DNA of 64,000 bases from Gerris lacustris (taxonomy: Eukaryota > Arthropoda > Insecta > Hemiptera > Gerridae). The notes beneath the pieces are model-generated. The model worked only from the letters and a program-made list of their open reading frames with translations. It was not told where the DNA came from and ran no database searches. Below are positions 54,955 to 64,000 of this stretch, one piece after another (the stretch's first letter is position 1; every line of letters begins with the position of its first letter). The DNA lies in assembly GCA_951217055.1 (NCBI GenBank), contig OX578276.1:15483430-15547429 (forward strand), given 5' to 3'. A program made the translations under genes and the position numbers.

Positions 54955-55227
54955 TGTTTGTGTTACGAAGGTTGAAAATCGAAATAAATTAACGCACATT
55001 TAGTTAAGAGTGGACTGTAGATGTTTTATTATTGATAGGATAGAAAATAACGCACATAACATAAGTCTACCGTGACATGTAGACAGAGAGAAGGCTTGAG
55101 CTCGACTGCAAGGGTAGGCCGTCCAATGCCGGCGGCGAAAGGAACGAGGCGACCTCTGTCGGCCACGGGAAGAATTAAACATTAAAACTAACCTAGGTGA
55201 CAGAGACCCGCACTACGTATTCAAACA
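54955..55227 (-). repeat. BEL/Pao 3' LTR
   Basis: 273 bp, TG..CA, matching 61400-61672. Contains a GC-rich stretch near 55110-55170. The 60-codon frame within both LTRs is incidental. Confidence 0.92.
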
Positions 55228-55415
55228 TACCGCCCACCTTGGAAGGTCCACCTTTCAACAATTAAAAAACTAACATACATAAAAATTATAGCAATCGCAA
55301 AACAAAATACAATTGAAAAAACAAAAAATAAAAATAAAATGATAAATTAAATTGAACTTGAAATGAAATTATAAGATTGAAAATACAATTATAGTTAAAA
55401 AAAAAGACGCTTGAA

Positions 55416-58136
55416 TTAATTATTGCTTGGTTCATCCTCTATTGGCAGAGGACAAATCTTGGCGATTGATTTATTCTTGACTCCGCCGGATGTGAGGACG
55501 GAGACGACTCGGACAAGCCCATCTTGGCCGGGGTGAAGTTCTGTAACTCGTCCAAGCCTCCATTTAAGCGGAGGGAGATTGTCTTCTTTCAGAAGTACCA
55601 GCTGACCATTTTTTATATTGGGCGACGCTGAATGCCACTTGGAACGATGCTGGAGACTTCCGAGGTACTCAGATGACCAGCGTTTCCAGAATTGCTGATA
55701 CAGTCTTTGGACTAACTGCCAGCGTGATAATCTACCTATCTTCAGAGGTTGCAAGTCAGGTTCTACGGTCGCAGTAATTTCTTCTCCGATAAGAAAATGA
55801 GCGGGGGTTAAAGGGGATAAGTCGGAAGGGTCAGAGGAAAGGGCTGTGATAGGTCGTGAATTTAAGCACCCTTCAGTTTGAATGAGAATTGTATTGAATT
55901 CCTCATTAGTGAGGTTCGAATTACCAACAATCCTTTTCAGGTGGTATTTTAGGGATTTAACAGCGGCCTCATACAAGCCGCCATGGTGGGGTGACCGAGG
56001 TGGGGCATGGATCCATTTTATATTATCATCAACTAAAAAATTATCAAGTTTTGTTACATGTGAGGAACTAAGAAATAGATCACGCAGTTCTTTTAGTTGA
56101 TTTCGAGACCCTACGAAGTTTGTTGCGTTATCGGAGTATAAATGTGAGGGCTTACCTCTACGCCCCATAAAACGTTTAAGAGCCGCAAGGAAAGCTTCTG
56201 TACTAAGATCACTAACTAGTTCAACATGGACAGCTTTTGTACTGAAACAAATGAATACTGCAACGTAAGCCTTTGTCAGTCTAGAATTTTTGCGCTTGCA
56301 TTCCCGAATATGAAATGGACCACAAAAGTCTACTCCTGTTCGTAGGAAGGGACGGGAAGGTTCAACTCGATGTGGAGGTAGATCTCCCATGAGTTGTGAA
56401 ATATCTTGAGGTTTGGCACGAAAACAGACCATGCATTTATGACATATTCTTCTGACTTGGTCCTTACCACGAAGTGGCCAGAAGTGTCTTCGAAGGGATG
56501 ATAAGAGGGCCTGTGGTCCTGCATGTAGCAGCCGAAGATGTTCCGCGTTGATGATTAAATCAGTGAAAACGTTATTCGAAGGCAATACAAGAGGATGCTT
56601 CTGTCCGTAAGTGAGGTTGGAGCGTGACAGGCGACCGCCCACCCTCAATAACTGTTCTTCGTCAAGAAATGGATTAAGCTGTATTAGCTTGCTCTTAGGT
56701 TTTAATGCCTTTTTATCAATGAGAGCAGCTATTTCAGATTTAAACGTTGTAAGCTGAACTAATTTTACCCACCTATGTAGAGATTCTGTAATCTCCATGG
56801 ATGTTAAAGGGCCAGTTATTCTTGAATGAGGATTCCTGCAATTTTTCAGAAAGCGCAAACAATAAGATGTAACATGAAGTAAGGTATGAAGTTTAGAAAA
56901 TCGTTTGAGAAGATTGAAGTCATCGGAACTAACAAGAGCAACTACTTTATCTGGTTTGGTTTCAGGAAGATCAGATAATACTTTGAGGGATTCTTCTGGC
57001 CATTGTTCCCTCGGCAATGAAAGCCAGTGGGGACCACACCACCACAAATCGGATGTAATAAGTTCTGAGGTAGATATACCTCTCGATAGGCAATCAGCCG
57101 GATTGCTGTCTGTTCGCACGTGATGCCAATGGTCAACATCAGTTAAATCAAGTATTTGTAGAACTCTGTTCGAAACGAAAGTTTTGAGGCGCTTTGTCGA
57201 ACTTAACCATCCAAGCACGATGGTTGAATCTGTCCATAGGTGGTATGTATAACTAGGTAAGTTTAATGAATTAATTATTTTTTCGTATAATTCTGCGAGC
57301 AAGACGGCTCCACAGAGTTCGAGCCGTGGTATTGTTGTTTGTTTCAGGGGAGCTACCCGTGACTTGGCGCAAACGAGACGAGATGAGATAATTCCATCAC
57401 CAGTAATGCAGCGTAGGTAAATACAGGCCCCGAAAGCAGATTCTGACGCATCACAGAATCCCTGGATTTCATATGAAACTATATTATCATGAGGAGCAAC
57501 ATTCCGAGGTATGTTTAATGAATTAAGGTGTAACAGATCTTTACGAAATTGACTCCACGCAGTATGTAAATCACTTGGAAGCGACTCATCCCAAGTTACC
57601 TTCAGGGACCATGTTCGCTGCATAAAAATCTTCGCACGAATAACCACAGGAGAAACGAGACCGAGAGGATCGAACAATCTACTTATTTCTCCAAGTGCCG
57701 TACGTTTTGTAATACGGCGCTCGAAATCAACTGATATTTTATAAACGAAATGGTCTTGCTGGGCGTTCCAAGCTAGACCTAGAGTCTTGATAACTCCATC
57801 GGTATCGAATTCAAGAGGCTTACTGACCTCTCTGTGTTCCACAGGGATATGGGAAATAACTTCATCAGAATTAGAAGACCATTTTCTTAATTCCATACCA
57901 GCAGACGCAAAAATACGATTTAACTCATCTATGGCAGTTAAAGTTTCGTTAACTGAAGGAAACCCAGTGAGCATATCATCAACGTAAAAGTCCTTGTCAA
58001 GAATGGCGGATGCAATCAGAAAACGTGAACGTTCGTCTTGGCTTAGTTTCTTTAAGCAGCGCGTGGCTACAAAAGATGCTGGCGCCGTTCCGTATGTAAG
58101 TGTCGTAAGTTGGTATTCTTCAATGGAATCGAAGTT
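55416..58136 (-). CDS. BEL/Pao pol: RT end, RNase H, integrase
   Basis: The frame is open from 58136 through the RT catalytic YVDD (just before 57974) to 55416. RNase H/connection has GFCDASESAFGACIYLR, PRLELCGAVLL, WTDSTIVLGWL and PADCLSRG. The integrase zinc end is at about 56400-56550 (HAGPQALLSSLRRHFW, C-x2-C). The core has GVDFCGPF, YSDNATNFVG and GGLYEAAVKS (D, D, E). A DUF5641-like tail (LVLLKEDNLPPLKWRLGRV) closes it. Integrase inserts the cDNA into the genome. No stop interrupts it. It is out of frame with the upstream gag-pol frame, so one indel near 58136-58150 is the only coding break. Confidence 0.9.
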   Translation of the reverse strand, partial: NFDSIEEYQLTTLTYGTAPASFVATRCLKKLSQDERSRFLIASAILDKDFYVDDMLTGFPSVNETLTAIDELNRIFASAGMELRKWSSNSDEVISHIPVEHREVSKPLEFDTDGVIKTLGLAWNAQQDHFVYKISVDFERRITKRTALGEISRLFDPLGLVSPVVIRAKIFMQRTWSLKVTWDESLPSDLHTAWSQFRKDLLHLNSLNIPRNVAPHDNIVSYEIQGFCDASESAFGACIYLRCITGDGIISSRLVCAKSRVAPLKQTTIPRLELCGAVLLAELYEKIINSLNLPSYTYHLWTDSTIVLGWLSSTKRLKTFVSNRVLQILDLTDVDHWHHVRTDSNPADCLSRGISTSELITSDLWWCGPHWLSLPREQWPEESLKVLSDLPETKPDKVVALVSSDDFNLLKRFSKLHTLLHVTSYCLRFLKNCRNPHSRITGPLTSMEITESLHRWVKLVQLTTFKSEIAALIDKKALKPKSKLIQLNPFLDEEQLLRVGGRLSRSNLTYGQKHPLVLPSNNVFTDLIINAEHLRLLHAGPQALLSSLRRHFWPLRGKDQVRRICHKCMVCFRAKPQDISQLMGDLPPHRVEPSRPFLRTGVDFCGPFHIRECKRKNSRLTKAYVAVFICFSTKAVHVELVSDLSTEAFLAALKRFMGRRGKPSHLYSDNATNFVGSRNQLKELRDLFLSSSHVTKLDNFLVDDNIKWIHAPPRSPHHGGLYEAAVKSLKYHLKRIVGNSNLTNEEFNTILIQTEGCLNSRPITALSSDPSDLSPLTPAHFLIGEEITATVEPDLQPLKIGRLSRWQLVQRLYQQFWKRWSSEYLGSLQHRSKWHSASPNIKNGQLVLLKEDNLPPLKWRLGRVTELHPGQDGLVRVVSVLTSGGVKNKSIAKICPLPIEDEPSNN

Positions 58137-60610
58137 TCATTCCACCAAAATATACGGTGAAGATCGTATTGTTTTTCAGAGAGCCTCATTTGGCGGTACA
58201 TTTTTGATACATCAGCAGTAATGACTATTTTGTGTTTACGGAAACGCAGTGAAATCGAAAATAAGTCCTCTTGAACGACAGGGCCGACCATTAATGCATC
58301 GTTAAGAGAAATTCCGGACGAACTTTTAGCTGAAGCGTCGAAAACCACTCGCAATTTAGTGGTTGAACTATTTTCTTTATGTACTGCATGATGTGGGATA
58401 TAGTAGATAATGCGATTATCATCGGGATAAAGATCTTTAAGGGGTATTTTTTGCATATGTCCTAGTCGCAGATATTCACTCATAAAATCCTCGTATCGCG
58501 ATTTGACAACAGGATTTTTATCGAGCTTATTTATTAGATAATTAAAACGCTTTAATGCAGTTTCACGAGTCAAGCCGATCTTTGAGATATTTTCATTGCA
58601 TGGTAGTGTAACTAAAAAACGACCGTTGTCGTCTCGTTGTATAGTTCGCAAAAAGTGTTCTTCGCATTCTCTTTCCTCAGGCGTGAGGCTTGACGTTGAA
58701 AGATGAGAGTCCTCAATTTCCCAAAACCGTTGCATTTGAGACTCTAATCGAGGCTCTTGATCAGTACTGAGGTGACACACGGTGTTATTCTCTGCGGGCA
58801 GTCTTTTTTTAGGAGTCGTGCGACCAGACACGACCCAGCCGAACGAAGTTTTTTGAAGTATCGCAGATTGGTTTGAAAGTCGAATTTGTCCAACATGAAG
58901 AATTTCATAGAATAATTCCGCTCCAATGAGGATGTCGATTTTGCCTGGCTGATGGTATTGAGGATCGGCGAGTAGTACTGATGGTGGAATATTAATTCTT
59001 GAAATATCAATCGGAACTTGAGGAATGTCTTGGGAAATTTTAGAAATAACAAGGAAATCGAGAGTAGTTTTGAAATTGTTAATCTTGGATTTAATGTTTG
59101 CCTGAATAGAGGACGAGATTCGGGTTTCGCAGCTATCAATTCCGGTGACGTCATAATTTATACGATTTCGTTTGAGGCCAAGTCTTTGGGCAAGAGACTC
59201 GGTTACGAAATTTGACTGTGAAGCCGAGTCGAGTAGAGCTCGGGCAGTAATCGCATTGCCATAACGATCGGTTATTTCGATTAAGGCAGTCGATAAGAGC
59301 ACTAACGTAGGTTGTGAGCACGCATGATTAACTTGCGTAGCCGTAGCAGACAAGGTTGTGTGCTTAGGCTTTGTATCTGTTGACTGATTGTTGGAGGTAC
59401 TTTTAGAGCATAGTAAAGAATTGTGGGGTTTTTGACAGGATCGGCAGTTTGAAGCTCTACAAGTGTTTACTACGTGCCCCGGAAGTAAACAATTGTTACA
59501 TAGTCTGTGTTTCTTAACTTCGTTAAGCTTGTCCTGAAGAGACATTGCTTTAAAGGTATTACAAAAGTATATTGGATGAAGTTCTGCACATATTATGCAT
59601 TGGCGTTTAGGTTTAAATTCCTGTGATGACGTATTACACTGAGGCGTGTGAAGAGGTTTTAAAGTCTGATTTTTATTCGTCGAATTTCGGTTAGGGATTT
59701 TGGAGGGAGTTGACTGACTAGTCTCGAGAGTTTCAAGAACCTGTACCTTACGATTAAGGAACTCCTCGAGGTCCCTGATAGTTGGCAGTTCCTCAGTGGT
59801 GAGAGAGTTTTCCCAATCTCTCAATGTATAAAAATCTAATTTTGCAGAAACTAGGTGCACTATAAGAGTGTCCCAAGATTCCGTAGGCTGTTTTAACGCC
59901 TTGAGTGCAGCTAGATGTTTGGTAAAATGTTGTAATAGTGTACGAATAGCTTTTGCAGACTGTTTTTCTGCCTTAGGAATATCGAAAAGAGAGCGCACGT
60001 GTTTTGATATTATAAGTCGACGGTTCTCGTACCTAGATTTTAAAAGTCCCCAAGCCGCATCATAATTTTCAGAGGTCGTCTCTAAATTTTGAATTATTTG
60101 AGCGGCCTCGTCTTTGAGAGTTGATCTCAAGTAGTGAAATTTCTGAATTTTTGATAGTGAATTATTAGAATTAATTAAGGTGTTAAATGTATCATGGAAT
60201 TGTATCCAGGTTTCATAATTGCCATTAAATTTAATTAAGTCAATCTTGGGAAGTCGGATGGAATCATATAAGTGTGCATCCCGCCGTTGCGGGGAGGAAT
60301 TTCCTTTCGTAGACTCGTCATTATTTTTTTCTATGTCGAGTAAGTTATTAATTTTGGCAGTTACGTCACAATACTTGTCTTCGAAAGCCTCTCTTCGAGC
60401 TAAATCGGCGTCGGTGTAATCCGCGATCTCCTCGAATTGCTTCCAGCACCCTTCGAGGATAGTTAAGCGACTACGAAACTGATTTACCCCCATCGAAGGG
60501 TCATAATGATTAATATATGCATCTATCCTGTCCAGACGAGATTCAACAACATTTCTTTTGTCGATCTCAACCGGATTCGATTTGGATTGTTTATCCCGTT
60601 TCGCAGGCAT
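58067..60610 (-). CDS. BEL/Pao gag, protease and N-terminal RT
   Basis: The frame starts MPAKRDKQSK. A Gag region with the DUF1759 block spans about residues 115-260 (KIDLIKFNGNYETWIQFHD). Cysteine clusters follow near 345-405 (CIICAELH, CNNCLLPGHVVNTC, CRSCQK). The protease has ARALLDSASQSNFV near 465, with Ala in place of the usual Gly of the DSG triad. The RT N-terminal half follows (KLRVVFDASAKSSSG, ITADVSKMYRQMRL, the first catalytic Asp). The frame leaves the RT near 58140 and ends at 58067 after unrelated codons. Gag packages the element RNA; the protease cleaves the polyprotein. Confidence 0.9.
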   Translation of the reverse strand: MPAKRDKQSKSNPVEIDKRNVVESRLDRIDAYINHYDPSMGVNQFRSRLTILEGCWKQFEEIADYTDADLARREAFEDKYCDVTAKINNLLDIEKNNDESTKGNSSPQRRDAHLYDSIRLPKIDLIKFNGNYETWIQFHDTFNTLINSNNSLSKIQKFHYLRSTLKDEAAQIIQNLETTSENYDAAWGLLKSRYENRRLIISKHVRSLFDIPKAEKQSAKAIRTLLQHFTKHLAALKALKQPTESWDTLIVHLVSAKLDFYTLRDWENSLTTEELPTIRDLEEFLNRKVQVLETLETSQSTPSKIPNRNSTNKNQTLKPLHTPQCNTSSQEFKPKRQCIICAELHPIYFCNTFKAMSLQDKLNEVKKHRLCNNCLLPGHVVNTCRASNCRSCQKPHNSLLCSKSTSNNQSTDTKPKHTTLSATATQVNHACSQPTLVLLSTALIEITDRYGNAITARALLDSASQSNFVTESLAQRLGLKRNRINYDVTGIDSCETRISSSIQANIKSKINNFKTTLDFLVISKISQDIPQVPIDISRINIPPSVLLADPQYHQPGKIDILIGAELFYEILHVGQIRLSNQSAILQKTSFGWVVSGRTTPKKRLPAENNTVCHLSTDQEPRLESQMQRFWEIEDSHLSTSSLTPEERECEEHFLRTIQRDDNGRFLVTLPCNENISKIGLTRETALKRFNYLINKLDKNPVVKSRYEDFMSEYLRLGHMQKIPLKDLYPDDNRIIYYIPHHAVHKENSSTTKLRVVFDASAKSSSGISLNDALMVGPVVQEDLFSISLRFRKHKIVITADVSKMYRQMRLSEKQYDLHRIFWWNETSIPLKNTNLRHLHTERRQHLL

Positions 60611-61399
60611 TTTTTATAAAAATGATATACCTATTTAAATTATAACGCAAATAAAAAAATAACAAAAATAGTAGAATTTGAAAGTCGTAATAATTAATAA
60701 TAAAATAAATCCTATATGAAATATAAAAGACGCATAGGCAAAAAGACGTAACAAAACTTGATAACTTTAAAGTAAAATAATTATTTATCATTCAATTTAT
60801 AAAAAGAAATTAAAAGAAGAGAGTGTCATAGAAAATGAACACGATTAAACATAATAAAAAAAGTAAATAAATAAATGAAGGCAATAAAAAGAAAAAAGTG
60901 ATAAGGTTTAAATGAATGAAATGAAAGGTTAAGGAATGGAGTTGGTAGATACCGCCTTTGTAGTTTAACAGCTGAGGGGTAGTGAGTGATAAGCGAGAAG
61001 CCAGGGGGGAAGAGGTCTGCAGCCACGAGCTCCGTCCCGTACGTCAGGTGTGATGTGAAGGAGAGTGGGGCGAGTCCAGTTCCCGCGCTTTATAGTTTGC
61101 TTGCTATGTTGCCGGATGCAACAAATCACGCGTGTCCGACTTATAAAAATACTATATTGTACAAGAGACAAGAGATACGTATAAAATATCGCACTAAGAA
61201 CTACGAACTGTCAATATGTTAGTTTAAATAGTTTTGATTGTTTGACGTAAAAATGACTGTAATAAGACGTAATGAATGACTATAATAATAAATTTGTACG
61301 AAACACAGAAAGATTTAGAAATACGCACTTGAAATTAGTTCTTTGAAAACGAAACTTCGCACTATGTGGAATGTATCCAGGCCCGAAAGTGACCAAAAA
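60611..61399 (-). other. BEL/Pao 5' leader
   Basis: 789 non-coding bases between the 5' LTR and the gag start. It contains the primer-binding-like site at 61382-61395 and a more GC-rich part near 60950-61140. No conserved ORF. Confidence 0.7.
61382..61395 (-). promoter_or_regulatory. Candidate tRNA primer-binding site
   Basis: TGGTCACTTTCGGG on the minus strand, 4 bases after the 5' LTR end. It starts TGG, as expected for pairing with a tRNA CCA end. I cannot assign the tRNA. Confidence 0.5.
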
Positions 61400-61672
61400 T
61401 GTTTGTGTTACGAAGGTTGAAAATCGAAATAAATTAACGCACATTTAGTTAAGAGTGGACTGTAGATGTTTTATTATTGATAGGATAGAAAATAACGCAC
61501 ATAACATAAGTCTACCGTGACATGTAGACAGAGAGAAGGCTTGAGCTCGACTGCAAGGGTAGGCCGTCCAATGCCGGCGGCGAAAGGAACGAGGCGACCT
61601 CTGTCGGCCACGGGAAGAATTAAACATTAAAACTAACCTAGGTGACAGAGACCCGCACTACGTATTCAAACA
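61400..61672 (-). repeat. BEL/Pao 5' LTR
   Basis: 273 bp, matching 54955-55227 and flanked outside by the ATATT target duplication. Confidence 0.92.
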
Positions 61673-61729
61673 ATATTTATTTACAAGATTTCGAAATAAC
61701 CACTATTTTCATATAAACAACGTCAACAT

Positions 61730-62325
61730 CTTCTTCAAATGCTCTGTGTTGCACTCCTTATCTCTTCAACTTCTGCCTTATTTGTTCAAATGCAGAAATA
61801 ATTCTATTCATTAGCTCTCCCGTAGTATACACAATTTTTCTGTATACAATACTTTTCACTAGGCCCCACTAAAGTCTACTACACTAGGCCGATAAAAGTC
61901 TACTGGTGTAAGGTCTGAGCGTGGAGGCCAGTGGACTGGTCATTGAGCCAGTGCCTATCATTTCTGGCAAAGTGGGCGGGACATCCATCCAACTGTAGGT
62001 ACATGCTGAAAAGTGGACTCGTCGGTCCACAATATTAAATGTGAAACATTTCTTCGTAATATCCAATTGCAGAATTATACCCTCGCAGCAATGTCAGCTA
62101 GGGTCAGCTCCTGGACGGGAGTGTCATGAAAGGCACAGTTGATTTCTTTTTCAAAATTCTAAAAATGCGTCCCTGGAATTCCTAATATAGCCGAAGCTCT
62201 TCTAATACTGGTCCTAGGATCAGTATGAAAATGATTCAGAAATAATACTTCGTTGCGACCTCCAGCAGCCAAAAGTCGTTCATGATGACGAGGATGTGCA
62301 ATAGGCTCTACTTCGTTTTTCGGCA
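61730..62325 (-). pseudogene. Mariner/Tc1-like transposase remnant
   Basis: The minus-strand reading starts MPKNEVEPIAHPRHHERLLA. It gives TDPRTSIRRASAILGIPGTH (helix-turn-helix region with the family's SIRRAS..LGIP pattern), then VQELTLADIAARV and LILWTDESTFQHV, where WTDEStF carries the second catalytic Asp. Stops and frameshifts follow, and the last catalytic residue is not recognisable. It belongs to the large insect group of mariner-like transposases with an FTDEStF motif. Confidence 0.7.
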
Positions 62326-62984
62326 TCTACTTTCGACAACTTAAAAAATTTGATAGGACGAATGTTGTCAGTTTGGGAAATGCCTGGCATATTCATGAGC
62401 AGCGTCACTGCTATTCTTCAGAAACAACCTCGCTAGCATAAGAAAAGAAAACACTCATATTTTAATCTTAAAATTGCAGGAAAATTCATAGAGCTGTTAC
62501 TTAATAAGTTGATTTCCTTATAGTTTTTTTACTATTTCTCTATGAACACTTACTTAAACTGTAGACAATGCTATATCGAATTAAAGCTTATAAAATTGCG
62601 CAGTTTTTTAAGCAATTTAAACATTACGTTAGGTATAAAAATATAGAAGTTATGGAAGATCTAAGTTGTGTAGACATTTGATATAATTTCCAATTTTAAT
62701 GTTTCTCTTGCATTATCACTAAGTTGATAAACGTATTAAGTACTAAAAGTAGTGATTTCATAAAGCAAATTTAATGCTCTTTACGATGCTGCAAACTGCA
62801 TCTTTCTATCTTATTCAGATTTTTATTTATTACGTAGTTTATGGCTAAAAACAAGACCTAAATTAAAAAATCGATACATCGATATATCTCGAAAACGAAG
62901 GTCCGTAGGTACTAAGGTTACTTGACATTTTTGGTCAGAAATTTGATGTAGATTCATAGGTTTTTCTCTGTAGGTACTTATGCG

Positions 62985-63720
62985 GAACACCCTGTATATT
63001 GCTTTAGAAGAAAAATGAGCCTTGAACCAACAAAATTGGTTGAGAATTGACTGAGATATTCAGTTTTCAATGTAACAAAAATGCTATATAAGTATGTAAA
63101 ATACTAAATCTAAAAAAAATAATAATCTTAATTCAGTTTATTTCACTTTGTTTTTCACTTATTTAGGTTATATGAATGCATTTACTGATCAAAAGTAAAA
63201 CCTTCATTCCATTCCATTCAGGAACAGCGTTAGTATGGCCTCTTTTGATCAGTGTGTCGACAATCGTTTTTTTCTACAAGTTTCGGAGAGGAATGGAAAA
63301 AAAGTTTGACTTTTGATCAGTAAATGTATTCAACTAACCTAAATAAGTGAAATAAACAGAATTAAGATCATTTCGTTTAATTTTAGTTTTTTTTTATTAC
63401 AGTATTTTAGATACTTAGATAGCATTTTTGTTACATACAACTGAATATCTCAGTCAATTCTCAACCGATTTTGTTGGTTCAAGGTTCATTTTTCTTCTAA
63501 AGCAATCTATTTTAAGAAAAAAATATAAAAAATATAGGTTACCATTTAAAATTACTAAGTTGAGAGAGATACCGCCGAAACTGTAAGATAAAAATATTTT
63601 TGGAAATCATATTATAAAACTACACGAAAATCCAAGGTGAGTTACCATTTACATTTTTTCTCTATCTTCAAAAATAAAAGAGATAACAGGGTGAGCCAGT
63701 TTATCGTGGCCACCCTGTAT
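62985..63720. mobile_element. Foldback element with CACCCTGTATA ends
   Basis: Arms at about 62998-63215 and 63290-63513 are inverted: ATTGCTTTAGAAGAAAAATG near 62998 and its complement near 63490, and ACTGATCAAAAGT near 63184 with its complement near 63315. Both outer sides carry CACCCTGTATA (about 62989 and 63711), but in the same orientation rather than inverted. No transposase. Confidence 0.75.
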
Positions 63721-63726
63721 ATAAAG

Positions 63727-64000
63727 ACACACACACTCAAATCTACGATTTGGAGAATATTATATTCTTAGTAATGGAATGATTGATGTATAATATAGTC
63801 CTGATTCTATTCCTGGAAGGCTTTGGAAAAAACTATTTAGGCATTTCATTTAAGAGCTAAGCCTACATAATAATAGGAAACATAGCCACTAATACCTAGC
63901 AAAAGCCCCTTTCACTTCTTCTTCACAAAATACTTGATATTTGTCAGTCTCTTTTAAGCCTACTATTCTTGGTGACAAAATGACACTTTTGAGCACTTAC
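63727..64000 (+). repeat. Dispersed repeat, duplicate of 13998-15060
   Basis: 63727-63780 matches 14005-14056 and 63909-64000 matches 14965-15060 (CTTGATATTTGTCAGTC, CTATTCTTGGTGACAAAATG). The 130 bp between them is unrelated to the insert at 14056-14964. The window cuts it at 64000. Confidence 0.8.

Larger units (their letters stand above)
54955..61672 (-). mobile_element. Near-intact BEL/Pao retrotransposon
   Basis: A 6718-bp element with two 273-bp LTRs that look identical, each TGTTTG..CAAACA, and an exact 5-bp target duplication ATATT (54950-54954 and 61673-61677). The transcribed strand is minus, so the 5' LTR is at 61400-61672. A primer-binding-like TGGTCACTTTCGGG starts 4 bases inside it. 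A purine-rich GGTGGGCGG lies before the 3' LTR. Matching LTRs indicate a recent insertion. Confidence 0.93.
54616..62850. mobile_element. Long-inverted-repeat unit hosting a BEL/Pao element
   Basis: 54616-54932 and 62543-62850 are inverted copies over about 310 bp (TAGCCATAAACTACGTAATA and complement at the outer edge; GTTCATAGAGAAATAG and complement at the inner edge). Between them, apart from the BEL insertion, lies a mariner-like transposase remnant. The repeats could be unusually long TIRs of that element or a later foldback. Confidence 0.7.

Noticed and set aside
55000..55182. 60-aa ORF found twice identically (also 61445-61627)
   Set aside because: It is the same position of the two matching LTRs and has no protein features.
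58744..59154. 136-aa minus-strand ORF
   Set aside because: Alternate frame inside the BEL/Pao gag-protease coding region.
1..64000. New defence-like or metabolic gene system
   Set aside because: Every coding stretch except the odorant receptor and one hypothetical ORF can be assigned to a transposable element or is unsupported; no cluster of cooperating host genes is visible.

Overview
The window looks like animal, most likely insect, nuclear DNA. It is AT-rich, rich in microsatellites, and carries one spliced insect-type odorant receptor gene. Almost everything else is transposable element (TE) sequence: non-LTR elements of several clades, Ty3/gypsy and BEL/Pao LTR elements, hAT, PIF/Harbinger, mariner-like and other DDE transposons, MITEs and an unusual number of long foldback (inverted-repeat) elements. 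I cannot name the species or the order. There are no operons, CRISPR arrays or bacterial signals.

Layout. 1-10 kb: three copies of one non-LTR 3' end, two MITE or foldback elements, and two decayed non-LTR reverse transcriptases (RT), the second split by a near-perfect 336-bp palindrome. 10-16 kb: a PIF/Harbinger remnant, a foldback repeat family and a 29-bp minisatellite. 16-23.5 kb: a mosaic of broken gypsy and BEL/Pao pieces lying between two related foldback elements, with a tRNA-like gene and a solo LTR. 23.5-29.2 kb: odorant receptor gene on the minus strand; its large first intron holds an RTE-type RT and MITEs. 29.6-30.7 kb: gypsy RT. 31-34.5 kb: two copies of a DDE-type transposase gene, head to head. 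34.5-48 kb: a nested stack. A non-LTR RT is split by a 5.5-kb I-like element and by a tRNA/5S-like SINE; the SINE is split by a 6.9-kb hAT-like unit; that unit holds further elements, including a 1.25-kb foldback. 48.5-54.5 kb: BEL fragment, second copy of the 12-14 kb repeat, and a CR1-like element. 54.6-62.9 kb: a long-inverted-repeat unit with a mariner-like transposase remnant, into which a nearly intact BEL/Pao element (54955-61672) has inserted. 63-64 kb: another foldback and a duplicate of sequence at 14-15 kb.

The only gene likely to serve the host is the odorant receptor. The rest records sequential insertion, and target-site duplications let the order be read. The best leads are the nested stack, the tRNA/5S SINE, the foldback family carrying a private central ORF, the paired DDE genes with different lesions, and a recurring CTGAAGA-hairpin-GAAA motif. 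I found no convincing new multigene system.
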